A DNA stretch of 64,000 nucleotides, from contig CAWEKT010000003.1 of the NCBI GenBank assembly GCA_963809765.1, positions 682,001 through 746,000 of the forward strand. The letters are read 5' to 3'. The position numbers were made by a program, and so were the translations under genes. This document shows, piece after piece, positions 36,136 through 46,467 of this stretch; positions within the stretch are counted from its first letter, which is position 1, and every line of letters begins with the position of its first letter. The notes below the pieces were generated by a model. The model did no database searches, was not told the DNA's origin, and saw only the letters and a list, made by a program, of their open reading frames with translations. The stretch is from JACVRM01 sp963809765. GTDB taxonomy: Bacteria > Actinomycetota > Thermoleophilia > Gaiellales > Gaiellaceae.

Positions 36136-37074
36136 GTGCAGCGGGTTCTCGTCCTCAGTCGCAACGACCCGCGACCGCGTTTCAGTCCGCACGGCCGGTC
36201 TCGACCGCCGTTACGACGTCCGCTTCGGCGGTCCCGACCTGGACACGCTGGCGCGCATCGACGCGGAGGCGCTGATCGCCGAGCTGCTCCCCGAGGCGCA
36301 GGCAGCCGACGCGATCGTGGCCACGAAGGACCGCTCGGCGCTGCTCGCTGCAGTGCTCGCCGCGCGCTGCGGGCTGCCGGGGCCCTCGCCGCGGGCCGTC
36401 GCCTCGATGCAGCACAAGCCGACCGCGCGCCGCCTGCAGGCACAGGCCGTACCGGCGGCGACGCCGCAGTGGGCTCGACTGGACGGCGAGATCCCGGCGT
36501 TCGGCCCACCGTGGTTCGTCAAGCCCGCCGTCGGTCGGCTGTCCCAGGGCGCGCATCGTGTGGACGACCCGTCCGCGCTGATCGCCGGCGCAGACGACGG
36601 CTACGCGGCGGGCTGGGAGGTCGCTCGCGCGCGCGCGGCGGCATCGAGCTCGACGGCGAGGGCGCGATCGTCGAGGAGCTGCTCACCGGCGCGCCCGTGA
36701 CCGTCGAGGGGTACGTGCACGCCGGCCGCGCCGTCGTCCTCGGCGTCACCGACTCGGTCATGTACGCGGGCACGCTCAGCTTCGAGCGCTTCGAGTACCC
36801 GTCCCGGTTACCCGCCGAGCGAGTGGCCGCGGCCGAGGCGGTCGCCGCCCGCCTCCCGCAGGCGTTCGGATTCGACGCCGGCTTCTTCAACGTCGAGCTG
36901 TTCGTCCCGGAGCAGGGCACGCCGCGCCTGATCGAGGTCAACGGCCGCATCGCGTCGCAGTTCGCGCCGCTCTACGCGGCCGTCGACGGCCGCTCCAGCT
37001 ACGACGCGCTCTTCGCACTCGCTCTCGGCGACGACCCGGCGTGGCGGCCGGAAACGCGAGGGGCGCAGCGTTGA
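36136..37074 (+). CDS. ATP-grasp ligase-like protein, frame broken twice
   Basis: About 312 aa. The N-terminus RVLVLSRNDPRPRF leads to an ATP-grasp fold: WFVKPAVGRLSQGAHRV (phosphate-binding Lys region), AIVEELLTGAPVTVEGYV and LIEVNGRIASQF (metal-binding Glu/Asn). It resembles carboxylate-amine or D-Ala-D-Ala-type ligases. Breaks near 36203 (+1) and in a CGCG run near 36640 (net -1 or +2) return it to the first frame. Divergent from egtB by 43 bp, so a link to ergothioneine or an amino-acid ligase role is possible but unproven. Confidence 0.75.
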   Translation: MQRVLVLSRNDPRPRFSPHGRSRPPLRRPLRRSRPGHAGAHRRGGADRRAAPRGAGSRRDRGHEGPLGAARCSARRALRAAGALAAGRRLDAAQADRAPPAGTGRTGGDAAVGSTGRRDPGVRPTVVRQARRRSAVPGRASCGRPVRADRRRRRRLRGGLGGRSRARGGIELDGEGAIVEELLTGAPVTVEGYVHAGRAVVLGVTDSVMYAGTLSFERFEYPSRLPAERVAAAEAVAARLPQAFGFDAGFFNVELFVPEQGTPRLIEVNGRIASQFAPLYAAVDGRSSYDALFALALGDDPAWRPETRGAQR

Positions 37075-37313
37075 GCTACGTCGTGCGCCGTTTCGAGGAC
37101 GCCTGGGTGGAGGCGGCGCCGGAGCCCGCGGACGACGTCGAGATCCTCGTCGAGCCGGGCACGAACCTCAGCGCCGGCTACGCGAACGACGAGGACAGCT
37201 TCCGGCTCGCGATCGTCTACGCCGCCGGCGAGACGCACGAGCAAGCGCTTGCCCAGGCGCGGGCGCGGACCGAGGAGCTCAGGTTTCGGCTGCAGCCGCC
37301 ACGGGCGGCGTAG
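37071..37313 (+). CDS. Small protein resembling an ATP-grasp C-terminal module
   Basis: An 80-aa protein that overlaps the ATP-grasp stop (TTGA). The segment YANDEDSFRLAIVYAAGETHEQALAQARART looks like the last domain of biotin-carboxylase-type ATP-grasp enzymes. It may be a second subunit or a domain split from its partner. Its end overlaps the convergent MFS gene by 35 bp. Identification is tentative. Confidence 0.6.
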   Translation: MSYVVRRFEDAWVEAAPEPADDVEILVEPGTNLSAGYANDEDSFRLAIVYAAGETHEQALAQARARTEELRFRLQPPRAA

Positions 37314-38748
37314 GCTCGGCCTCGCCGCGAGCCTCGCGGTTCGAGATGCCGATCGCCGCGACGGCACCGCCGGCGAACGCGAGGAGCGCGACGACCAGCA
37401 TGCCGGCCCGGAAGGCGTCGATCGACGCGTCCCGCAGAGCCTCGTCGGCCTGATCCTTCGCGAACGGCACGGCCGACGAGCTGCCGCCGCTCGACTCGAA
37501 GACCAGCGTGATGACGAGGCCGCCGACGGCGACGGCGAGGAGGTTGCCCGCCCGGGAGAAGGTCGTGTTGATGCCCGATGCGATGCCCGCATAGCGCTCC
37601 GGCGCCGACTTGAGCGCGGTCGCCGTGATCGGAGCGACGAGCACCGCCAGTCCGAACGAGAAGACGACGAGGCCCGGCAGGCCGAAGATCCAGAAGCTCG
37701 TGCGGTCGTCGACGCCCATGAACAGGATCGCCGAGAGGCCGAGCAGCGACGGGCCGACCGTGAGGTAGAGCCGCGGCCCGTGCCGGTCGGCGAGCGCGCC
37801 GAAGCGAGGCGCCAGCAGGATCATCACCAGCGTCGTCGGTGCCAGCAGCACGCTGGTCTCGAAGGCCGAGTACCCGATGAACTGCATGTACAGGGCCAGG
37901 TAGATGAGCCACGCGCCGATCGCGCCGTAGACCAGGAAGGTCGAGAGGTTGGCCGCGGCGAAGTTGCGGATGCGGAAGAGATCGAGCGGCAGCATCGGCT
38001 CGCCGCTGCGCCGCTCGACGAGGACGAACGCGGTGAGCGCAGCGGCGGCCACGAGGAACACCCACCAGTAGCCGGCGAAGCCGTGGTCGGCGCCCTCGAC
38101 GAGCCCGTAGGTCAGCGAGCCGATGCCGAGCGCGGCCAGCGCGGCCCCGGGCAGGTCGAGACGCCCGACGCGCGTCTCGGTCAGGCGACGGCAGCGGCCG
38201 GCGCGCGCGAACCAGATCGTCGCCGCCGCGACGGGCAGGTTGACGAAGAAGATCCAGCGCCACGAGACCCACTCGATCAGCACGCCGCCCACCGGCGGGC
38301 CGACGATGGTCGTGACGCCGGTGAAGGAGGTCCAGAGCCCGACCGCGCGACCCGCCTCCCTGCCGTACACCTCGCGCAGCAGCGCGAGGCTGTTCGTGGT
38401 CACGAACGCGCCCGCGATGCCCTGCAGCACACGCCCGCCGATGAGGACGCCCCCGTTCGGTGCGGCGGCGCAGACGAGGGACGCAAGCGCGAAGCCGAGG
38501 ACGCCCCACATGAAGACCTCGCGGCGCCCGCGGCGGTCGCCGACCGCACCACCCACCAGGTAGAGCGCAGCCAGCGCGAGCGAGTAGGACAGGTAGACCC
38601 ACTGCTCGCCGGAGAGCCCGAGGTCCAGATCCTCCTCGATCGTCGGCAGGGCGAGGATGACGACCGTCGCGTCCAGGAACGCGAGCGAGGAGCCGAGGAT
38701 CGTCGCGACGAGCGTGAGGCGGCGGCGCTGTTCCTCGGAGCGGGCCAC
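37279..38748 (-). CDS. MFS drug/proton antiporter, DHA2 type (14 TM)
   Basis: A 489-aa multidrug efflux-type transporter. The N-terminus ILGSSLAFLDATVVILALP and motif A (GAVGDRRGRREVF) are typical of the EmrB/QacA group, as is motif C (GPPVGGVLI). About 14 helices fit. GTG 38748 gives the usual N-terminus; the open frame extends further without similarity. Substrate unknown. No regulator gene lies beside it. Confidence 0.9.
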   Translation of the reverse strand: MARSEEQRRRLTLVATILGSSLAFLDATVVILALPTIEEDLDLGLSGEQWVYLSYSLALAALYLVGGAVGDRRGRREVFMWGVLGFALASLVCAAAPNGGVLIGGRVLQGIAGAFVTTNSLALLREVYGREAGRAVGLWTSFTGVTTIVGPPVGGVLIEWVSWRWIFFVNLPVAAATIWFARAGRCRRLTETRVGRLDLPGAALAALGIGSLTYGLVEGADHGFAGYWWVFLVAAAALTAFVLVERRSGEPMLPLDLFRIRNFAAANLSTFLVYGAIGAWLIYLALYMQFIGYSAFETSVLLAPTTLVMILLAPRFGALADRHGPRLYLTVGPSLLGLSAILFMGVDDRTSFWIFGLPGLVVFSFGLAVLVAPITATALKSAPERYAGIASGINTTFSRAGNLLAVAVGGLVITLVFESSGGSSSAVPFAKDQADEALRDASIDAFRAGMLVVALLAFAGGAVAAIGISNREARGEAEPTPPVAAAAET

Positions 38749-38811
38749 GTGGTGAGGATACGCCTGCTGAGCGTCGACGAGACACTGCCGCCCAGCCCGT
38801 AGGGTGCCGTC

Positions 38812-39198
38812 GTGATCGTGTCCCTCCACGTGGCGACAGGAGCCGCACTGGGCGCCCTCAGCGGCAGCCGCGCTGCGGCGCTGGTGCTCGGGCCGGTGAG
38901 TCACGCGCTCGGCGACCTGACCCCGCATGAGGACATCCCCTCGACGGCGTTCGAGGCAGCCAGCGGAGCCGTGGGCGTGCTGCTGCTCGCGGGGCGGCGG
39001 GGGCCGTTCCACCCGGCGACGATCGGAGCGGTGGCGGCGTCGTGCCCCGACATCGAGCACGTGCTGCACCGGAAGTCGGGGAAGAAGCTCTTCCCGACGC
39101 ATCGGTTCGCGGGCTTGCACCGGCGCGGCGGGATCCCCGCCTGGGCGCAACTGGCGATCGCCGCGGCGCTCCTGGCGATCGTGTTACACGACTCATAG
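38812..39198 (+). CDS. Small membrane protein with conserved His (DUF457-like)
   Basis: A 128-aa protein with two or three hydrophobic helices. Histidine-rich segments GPVSHALGDLTPHEDIP, PDIEHVLH and FPTHRFAGLH are arranged as in small membrane-bound metal-dependent hydrolases of the YdjM/DUF457 group. GTG 38812 is divergent from the MFS gene. A tight hairpin overlaps its stop codon. Confidence 0.65.
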   Translation: MIVSLHVATGAALGALSGSRAAALVLGPVSHALGDLTPHEDIPSTAFEAASGAVGVLLLAGRRGPFHPATIGAVAASCPDIEHVLHRKSGKKLFPTHRFAGLHRRGGIPAWAQLAIAAALLAIVLHDS

Positions 39199-39210
39199 CG
39201 TTCGCGCTAT
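39195..39210. terminator. UUCG-loop hairpin at the 3' end
   Basis: ATAGCG (39195-39200), loop TTCG, CGCTAT (39205-39210) makes a perfect 6-bp stem with a very stable tetraloop. It includes the stop codon of the preceding gene. The following bases are AT-rich for this genome. Likely a terminator or mRNA 3'-end stabiliser. Confidence 0.5.
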
Positions 39211-39303
39211 TATCGCAGTATCGCTATTGGCCCTAGGCTCGTGATCGCCGTCATTGCGGCTGAACTGACCGACGCTCACCGGGCCTGGGGAGCGTAGGCC
39301 GAG

Positions 39304-39610
39304 GTGGACTGGGGCTCGGTGCTCTTCTACCTGACGTTCGCGGTCGCGCTCGCCACGGCGTTCGGTGTCGTACTGGTGCTCCGACGCCGCACTACGGCGG
39401 CTGTCGGCGCCGCCGTCGGCGGCCTGGTCGTCGCCTGGGCCGCGATCAACGCCGGCGCGGCTCTGGCTTCGGACTCGACGGGCGCCGGAGCCTTCTACCT
39501 CGCCGCGTTCTGGGTGGCGGGGTGGCTCCTCGGCCTGCTGCTGGCGGGCGCCTGCCTACTCGCCACCTCGGCCTGGCGGCGCCTCCGGCAGAGGTTCGCG
39601 GCGGAGGCGA

Positions 39611-39624
<14 letters not shown>
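39304..39624 (+). CDS. Small integral membrane protein
   Basis: A 106-aa protein with three hydrophobic helices (SVLFYLTFAVALATAFGVVL, AAVGAAVGGLVVAWAAINAG and AAFWVAGWLLGLLLAGACLL) and a basic tail (RRLRQRFAAEATTRP). No family recognised. GTG 39304 is chosen because the first helix follows at once. Its end overlaps the end of convergent glmS by 14 bp. Confidence 0.6.
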
Positions 39625-41437
<1,813 letters not shown>

Positions 41438-41556
41438 CAGATCCTCCTCTGTCCGACGCGCCCCTGGCGGGTCGCGCGGGTGACGCCGTGTTGTCCGAAC
41501 CGACTCCCAGAAAGCACGAAAGCCCGGCTCTCAGGCCCCGTTTCGTTGGGGGATCC

Positions 41557-42826
41557 TCAACCGAGCTCTCGTCGAACGAGAGCGGCGATGGTAGCACAGA
41601 GGGCCTCTGCCTCACGCTGGTCGGAGGCCTCCGCGAGCACCCGGATCACGGGCTCCGTGCCGGACGCCCGCACGAGGATCCGACCCTCGCCGTCGAGCTC
41701 GGAGGTCAGTCGGTCGACCTCCTTCAGCAGGGGTACGGTGAGCTCCCGGCTGGCCACCGAAACGTCCGCCCTCGCCTGTGGATAACGCCGCAGCACCGAG
41801 GCCGCCTCCGCCAGCGTTCGGCCCTCGAGCGCCGCGCACGTGAGCAGCGCCGCGGCCAGCCCGTCGCCGGTCACGTGTCCGTCCAGGTAGATCAGATGTC
41901 CGGACTGCTCGCCGCCCAGCAGACCGCCTTCGCGACGGAGCGCCTCGAGCACGTAGCGGTCGCCGACGTCGGTCGTGACGACGCGGACGCCGTGGTCGGC
42001 CATCAACCGGTGGAAGCCCAGGTTGGTCATCGTCGTGACGGCGACGAGGTCGACCTGCAGAGTGGAGCGCGAGGACAGCGAGCAGCTGGTCGCCGTCAAC
42101 CGTCGCCCCGTCGCCGTCGACCGCGAGCATGCGGTCGCCGTCGCCGTCGAAGGCGAAGCCGAGCTCGAGGCCGTGCTCGCGGACGGTGCGCGCGAGGAGC
42201 GCCAGGTCGGTCGCCCCACAGCCGGCGTTGATGTTCGATCCGTCGGGTGTGACTCCGACCGCGACCACCTCCGCGCCAAGCCGGCGGAAGACGTCGGGCG
42301 CGAGCTCCGAATAGGCGCCATTCGCGCAGTCCAAGCCGATTCGGCGACCCGAGAGGTCGCTGCCGAACCTGCCGACGACGTGCTCGGCGTAGCGCTGTGC
42401 GGCCGATCCGTCGCTCGTGACGGCGCCCTGTTGCGCACCCCCTCCGGGCTGCTCGAGCAGGGCCTCGATCTCGAGCTCCGACGCGTCGCTCAGCTTGTGC
42501 CCGTCGCGGTCGAAGATCTTGACCCCGTTGTACTCGGGCGGGTTGTGCGACGCCGAGATGACGACGCCGAGGTCGAGCGCGAGCAGCGCGACCGCCGGGG
42601 TCGGCAGCACCCCGGCGAGCACCGCGTCGCCCCCGGCGGAGACCACGCCGCGCGCGAAGGCGTCCTCGAGCTCCGGCCCCGAGCCGCGCGTGTCGCGGCC
42701 GACGAGGACGCGCCCGCCGCCTGCCCAGCGCGTCGCCGCGCGGCCGAGCCGCGCGACCAGGTCGGCCGTCAGCGTCTCGCCGACGACCCCGCGGACGCCG
42801 TCCGTGCCGAAGTAGCGCCTACCCAT
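41557..42826 (-). CDS. glmM: Phosphoglucosamine mutase, broken frame
   Basis: Converts glucosamine-6-phosphate to the 1-phosphate, the step after GlmS. The phosphoserine loop VISASHNPPEYNG, metal loop FAFDGDGDRMLAVD and C-terminal phosphate loop RILVRASGTEPVIRV are all present. One extra base at 42061 breaks the frame between LALH and LQVDLVAV. Corrected length is about 422 aa. It lies upstream of glmS on the same strand, a sensible pathway pair. Confidence 0.93.
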
Positions 42827-43043
42827 GGGCGCGGCAGCCTAGGCCACCCGAGGGCGACCGCCGTTCACCTGTGGAGAACGGTGTGGACAACTTGTTTCAC
42901 ACTCGTCGCACTTCGAGGGACAGTCCCTGGGACCGATCCTGCGCGGACCTGTCCGGGCTGGACACCGTCGGGACGCGCTCTGGCTCGCCGTCAGGCCGCG
43001 TCCGGCGACGTGACCGCTTCGGCGTGCGACGCGACTGGGCGCG
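42827..43043. promoter_or_regulatory. 217-bp gap with two DnaA-box-like sites and a palindrome
   Basis: On the minus strand TTGTCCACA (42890-42882) equals the actinobacterial DnaA-box consensus, and TTCTCCACA (42878-42870) is one mismatch away; both point the same way, 12 bp apart. AGGGACAGTCCCT at 42916-42928 is a 13-bp palindrome. The gap lies between rpsI and glmM. No gene is supported here and no other origin features are seen. Confidence 0.4.
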
Positions 43044-43439
43044 TTAGCGCTTCGAGAACTGCGGCGCCTTGCGCGCCTTGTGCAGGCCGGCCTTCTTGCG
43101 CTCGACCATGCGGGCGTCGCGGGCGAGGAACCCTTCGCGCTTGAGCATCACGCGCAGCTCCGGGTCGGCCTCGACCAGCGCTCGCGCGATCCCGTGGCGA
43201 ACGGCTCCGGCCTGGCCGCTCGGCCCGCCGCCGTGCACCCGGACGCGCAGGTCGTAGCGACCCTCCAGCCCGGCGACGCGAAACGGCGCCATGACCGTGC
43301 TCTGGTGGGCAGTCCGGGGGAAGTACTCCTCGACCGTGCGGCCGTTGACCCAGGTGGTGCCGTCGCCGGGCCGCAGGATCACGCGTGCAACCGACGTCTT
43401 GCGCTTGCCCGTGCCGAGGTACTGCGCGATCTCCGCCAC
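43044..43439 (-). CDS. rpsI: 30S ribosomal protein S9
   Basis: A 131-aa ribosomal protein with GTGKRKTSVARV near the N-terminus, GGGPSGQAGAVRHGIARAL in the middle and the signature C-terminal ARKAPQFSKR that reaches the P-site tRNA. GTG 43439 overlaps the rplM stop (TAGTG), so translation is coupled as usual for rplM-rpsI. Confidence 0.97.
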   Translation of the reverse strand: MAEIAQYLGTGKRKTSVARVILRPGDGTTWVNGRTVEEYFPRTAHQSTVMAPFRVAGLEGRYDLRVRVHGGGPSGQAGAVRHGIARALVEADPELRVMLKREGFLARDARMVERKKAGLHKARKAPQFSKR

Positions 43440-43873
43440 TAGCGGCTCACCTCCAGCGGCTGGGGCGACTGGGCGACGTGCGGATGCTCGGGGCCTGCGT
43501 AGACGCGGAGCTTGCGAAGCTGCGCCCGGCCGAGCCGGTTGCGGGGCAGCATGCCCTTGACCGCCTTGCGGATGACCTCGGTCGGCCGCCGCTCGAGCTG
43601 CTCGCGCAGCGTTCGCGTGCGCAGCCCGCCGGGGTAGCCCGAGTGCCGGTGGTACAGCTTCTCGTCCATCTTCTTGCCGGTGACCGCGATCTTCTCGGCG
43701 TTGACGACGACCACGAAGTCACCGGTGTCGACGTGCGGCGTGAACTCGGGCTTCCGCTTCCCGCGCAGCGTCTCGGCGATCTGGGTCGCGAGCCGCCCGA
43801 GCGTCTGCCCGTCGGCGTCGACGACGTACCAGTGGCGCTCGACGGCGCCGGGCTTCGCATTCCAGGTCTTCAT
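43439..43873 (-). CDS. rplM: 50S ribosomal protein L13
   Basis: A 144-aa ribosomal protein. Family segments RHWYVVDADGQTLGRLATQI, GDFVVVVNAEKI and KGMLPRNRLGR are present. ATG 43873. It leads the rplM-rpsI unit and has its own promoter and a leader hairpin upstream. Confidence 0.97.
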   Translation of the reverse strand: MKTWNAKPGAVERHWYVVDADGQTLGRLATQIAETLRGKRKPEFTPHVDTGDFVVVVNAEKIAVTGKKMDEKLYHRHSGYPGGLRTRTLREQLERRPTEVIRKAVKGMLPRNRLGRAQLRKLRVYAGPEHPHVAQSPQPLEVSR

Positions 43874-43884
43874 CGCAGAGAAAG

Positions 43885-43918
43885 CGGCGGACCACGCGTC
43901 CGCCGGCGCAGGATTGTA
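43885..43918 (-). promoter_or_regulatory. rplM promoter box and leader hairpin
   Basis: On the minus strand TACAAT (43918-43913) is a near-consensus -10 box. Between it and the rplM start, CGGCGGAC and GTCCGCCG (43885-43905) pair as an 8-bp perfect stem with a 5-nt loop. Leader structures in ribosomal-protein mRNAs often bind the encoded protein; here that is inference. Confidence 0.5.
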
Positions 43919-43955
43919 GCGAAGGCCGCGCCCGACCGGCTGCGCCGCGCCGCCT

Positions 43956-44024
43956 TAGGAGGGATTGGTGAAACGACGACTGAGCCGCAGGAGCGCCGAG
44001 CGACGTCCCGCCAAGCCCTCCTAG
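43956..44024 (+). other. 13-bp inverted repeat enclosing a basic micro-ORF
   Basis: TAGGAGGGATTGG (43956-43968) and CCAAGCCCTCCTA (44011-44023) are inverted repeats with one mismatch. The left arm contains AGGAGG, correctly spaced from GTG 43968. That GTG opens an 18-codon frame, MKRRLSRRSAERRPAKPS, ending at TAG 44022-44024. The right arm includes the stop codon of the minus-strand MFS gene. It may be a terminator for that gene, a micropeptide gene, or both. Confidence 0.45.
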
Positions 44025-45235
44025 TCGGGGGCGGGCGTGAGCTGCCCCTGGCGCGGCTGGCGCAGCAGGAGCAGGACCACGGCGGGAGCGACCGCGAGCA
44101 CCGTGCCGCCGATGGCGATGCCCGCGGTTCCCGCGTTGGTGAAGACGAGCCCGCCGAGCAGCGCGAGCGCGGCACCGAACATCGCTGACACGAAGTCGGC
44201 GAAGCCGATGAGCCGCCCCCGCTCCGACACGGCCGCGAGCGAGACGAGCTCCGTCGTCGCCGCGACGTAGGAGAAGTTCCAGCCGAGCCCGAGCCCGAAG
44301 AGCGCCACCGACATGCCGAAGATGGACTCGAACCAGATGAGAACGAGCGTCGACACGGCCATCAGCGCCAGGCCCGTGATGATCGCCTGCTGTCTGCCGA
44401 AGCGGTCGATGATGTCGCCCACGACGATCACCAGTCCGAACATGCCGACGATGTGGGCGCTGATGATCCGGAAGACGAGCGACTGGTCGTGGCCGTGCTC
44501 GATCGCGATGTACCCGGTCAGGTTCATGACCGCGACCATGACCGCGAAGCTCGTCACGGCGGCGACGAGCGCGGTCGGGACGCCGGGCCTCGTGATGATC
44601 TCCCGCATCGGCGAGGCATCACGCACCTCCTCACCGTGCGAGGCGGCGATCGTCGAGGGATCGGGGCGGACGAGGAACGCGATGCCCAGGCCGACGACCA
44701 TGATCGCGCTCGCGGCCAGCCACGGCAGCACGAGCGTGTCCGTCTCGAGCTCCTTGCCGGCGAAGATCGGCCCGAACACGAGCGGGCCGAGGAGCGCGCC
44801 GAACACGGTGCCGAAGAGGACGTAGGACATGCCGCGCGCGCGCCGCTCGGGCGGGAACATCTCGGCGGCGGCGGCCCGAGAGAGCAGGACGATCCCGCTG
44901 GCGGCGCCGAGCGCCATGAACCCGGGCACGACGAGCAGCCAGGTGTCGGCCGCGCAGCCGGCGGCCGTGAGTACGCCGCCGAGGATGCCGAAGACGAAGC
45001 CGACGCGGATGACTGGCATGCGGCCGAACCGGTCCATCGCGCGGCCCCCCGGTCCGGCGCTGAGGGCACTCGAGGCGAGGAAGATCGCCGGCCCGAGGCC
45101 GAGGATGCCCTCGACCCCGGTGACCAGCACGAGCGTGACGGTCGCCACCGCCACCGCGAGCTGGAACATCCCCGACATGCACAGCAGCCCGGCCGCGAGC
45201 AGGAAGGCGTTCCGCCTGACCGGGTAGTCGGTCAT
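44021..45235 (-). CDS. MFS transporter (12 TM)
   Basis: A 404-aa major facilitator with about 12 helices. Motif A-like GGRAMDRFGRMPVIRVGF lies after helix 2, and GDIIDRFGRQQAIITG repeats it in the second half. Substrate unknown. ATG 45235 overlaps the stop of the UDG-like gene (ATGA), so the two are probably co-translated. The stop codon lies in the inverted repeat at 43956-44023. Confidence 0.85.
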   Translation of the reverse strand: MTDYPVRRNAFLLAAGLLCMSGMFQLAVAVATVTLVLVTGVEGILGLGPAIFLASSALSAGPGGRAMDRFGRMPVIRVGFVFGILGGVLTAAGCAADTWLLVVPGFMALGAASGIVLLSRAAAAEMFPPERRARGMSYVLFGTVFGALLGPLVFGPIFAGKELETDTLVLPWLAASAIMVVGLGIAFLVRPDPSTIAASHGEEVRDASPMREIITRPGVPTALVAAVTSFAVMVAVMNLTGYIAIEHGHDQSLVFRIISAHIVGMFGLVIVVGDIIDRFGRQQAIITGLALMAVSTLVLIWFESIFGMSVALFGLGLGWNFSYVAATTELVSLAAVSERGRLIGFADFVSAMFGAALALLGGLVFTNAGTAGIAIGGTVLAVAPAVVLLLLRQPRQGQLTPAPD

Positions 45236-45745
45236 GCCAGCAATCTAGCCAGGCCGTCCGCGAAGGCTTTCGCGCCGCCGTGCGACGGGTGACGCAGCGC
45301 CGGACCGCCGACGACGCTCTCGGCCACGCGGCCGACCGCGACGACCGTGCGCGCTTCAGCGAGCAGCTCGAGGAACCGCCGGCCGCCGAGCGATCTCCAT
45401 CGCCGACGGACGGCGGTTCGAGCGCGGCTCGCCCGGATGGTGCGGATGGGTCGGCACGACGTTCCACAGCAGCACCTCGCGAGCGGCCCCGAGGTCGGCC
45501 AGCGCGCGCTGCACGATCGTCGCGCTCGCCTCCGCGGGCCCGGTGCCGGTCAGCTGGCGTTCGGACGTGAACGCCAGGCCCGAGATCCGCGCGCCCCGGT
45601 AGCCGGCTGCCTCGCCGACGAGCAGCCAGCGGGCGGACCCGCGCTCGGCAAGGTAGGCCGCAAGCCGCGCGCGGCGGAGCGGTGCCTGGGCGCCGTCGCG
45701 GTAGAAGTTGAACGTCTGGCCGATGCGCGCGGCGGCCAGCCGCAC
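45232..45745 (-). CDS. Uracil-DNA glycosylase superfamily protein, broken frame
   Basis: About 170 aa after correcting a +1 break near 45403. LLVGEAAGYRGARISGLAFT matches the family 4/5-like active-site loop, LLWNVVPTHPHHPG follows, and the corrected tail ALRHPSHGG has the C-terminal His loop. It probably removes uracil or related bases from DNA. GTG 45745 is tentative, since the conserved frame may begin inside the end of the nitroreductase gene. Confidence 0.75.
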
Positions 45746-45761
45746 GACGAAGTCGTTCGGG

Positions 45762-46376
45762 TCAGTCGCCGTCCCAGCGCTCCCAGGCGACGAGCTCGTC
45801 CACGGCCAGCCGGCGGCGCGTCGTGCGGCTGCTCGGGCCTTCGACCCCGCCGGCTCGCGGATGGCCGATCGTGATCACGCAGACGAAGTGAACGTCCTCC
45901 GGCAGGGAGAGGAACGATCGCAGCTCGGGCAGGCGCTCGGCCGGCAGGCCGAAGACACCGCTCACCAGCCCTTCGTCGAGCGCTGCGAGCTGGATGAGCA
46001 GGAAGAGCGCACCGGCGTCGACGTACCAGTAGGGCACGGGCCACTCGATCTCCTCGCCGTCGCGGAGCTTGTCGGCGGCGCGGTAGCGCTCGTGGTAGCT
46101 CTCCTCGCGCACGCCCACGACGACGTGGACGGGCGCCGACGAGATCCAGCGCTCGTGCCCCTGCGCCGCGTAGTACTCGTCCTCGCCCGCGATCCGTGCG
46201 ACCTGCTGCCGGCGCTCGGGCTCGGTCACGACCACGAGCCGGTGCCCCTGGCTGAAGCCGGCGCTCGGCGCGCGCCGGACGACGTCGACGATGCGCTCGA
46301 CCACCTCACGCGGCACGGGCTCGTCCGAGTAGCTGCGAACCATGCGCCGCCGGCTCAGGACGTCTCGGAACTCCAC
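45762..46376 (-). CDS. Nitroreductase-family protein
   Basis: A 204-aa FMN-dependent oxidoreductase. The FMN-phosphate motif SRRRMVRSYSDEPVP lies near the N-terminus, followed by RRAPSAGFSQGHRLVVV; VFGLPAERLPELRSFLSLP and the C-terminal ITIGHP match the family. Substrate unknown. GTG 46376 is chosen for the conserved VEFRDVLSRR start. The UDG-like gene follows 17 bp later. Confidence 0.88.
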   Translation of the reverse strand: MEFRDVLSRRRMVRSYSDEPVPREVVERIVDVVRRAPSAGFSQGHRLVVVTEPERRQQVARIAGEDEYYAAQGHERWISSAPVHVVVGVREESYHERYRAADKLRDGEEIEWPVPYWYVDAGALFLLIQLAALDEGLVSGVFGLPAERLPELRSFLSLPEDVHFVCVITIGHPRAGGVEGPSSRTTRRRLAVDELVAWERWDGD

Positions 46377-46467
46377 CTCCGGCGACCCTAGAGCTTCCGT
46401 GGCCACGGCGCAGCCGGCAGTGCGAGCAGGCGACGGGCGACGGCTCGTCGGCAATACGCTCCTCGCC

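Noticed and set aside
39240..39296. 18-aa leaderless micro-ORF after TAGGCT
   Set aside because: No conserved or unusual composition, no ribosome site and no structural context; chance open frames of this size are common.
41438..41556. glmS ribozyme upstream of glmS
   Set aside because: The gap is 119 nt and lacks the conserved ribozyme core; only a small CCCC/GGGG hairpin and a strong ribosome site are present.
42827..43043. Chromosomal replication origin
   Set aside because: Only two DnaA-like boxes, no AT-rich unwinding region and no dnaA or dnaN nearby.
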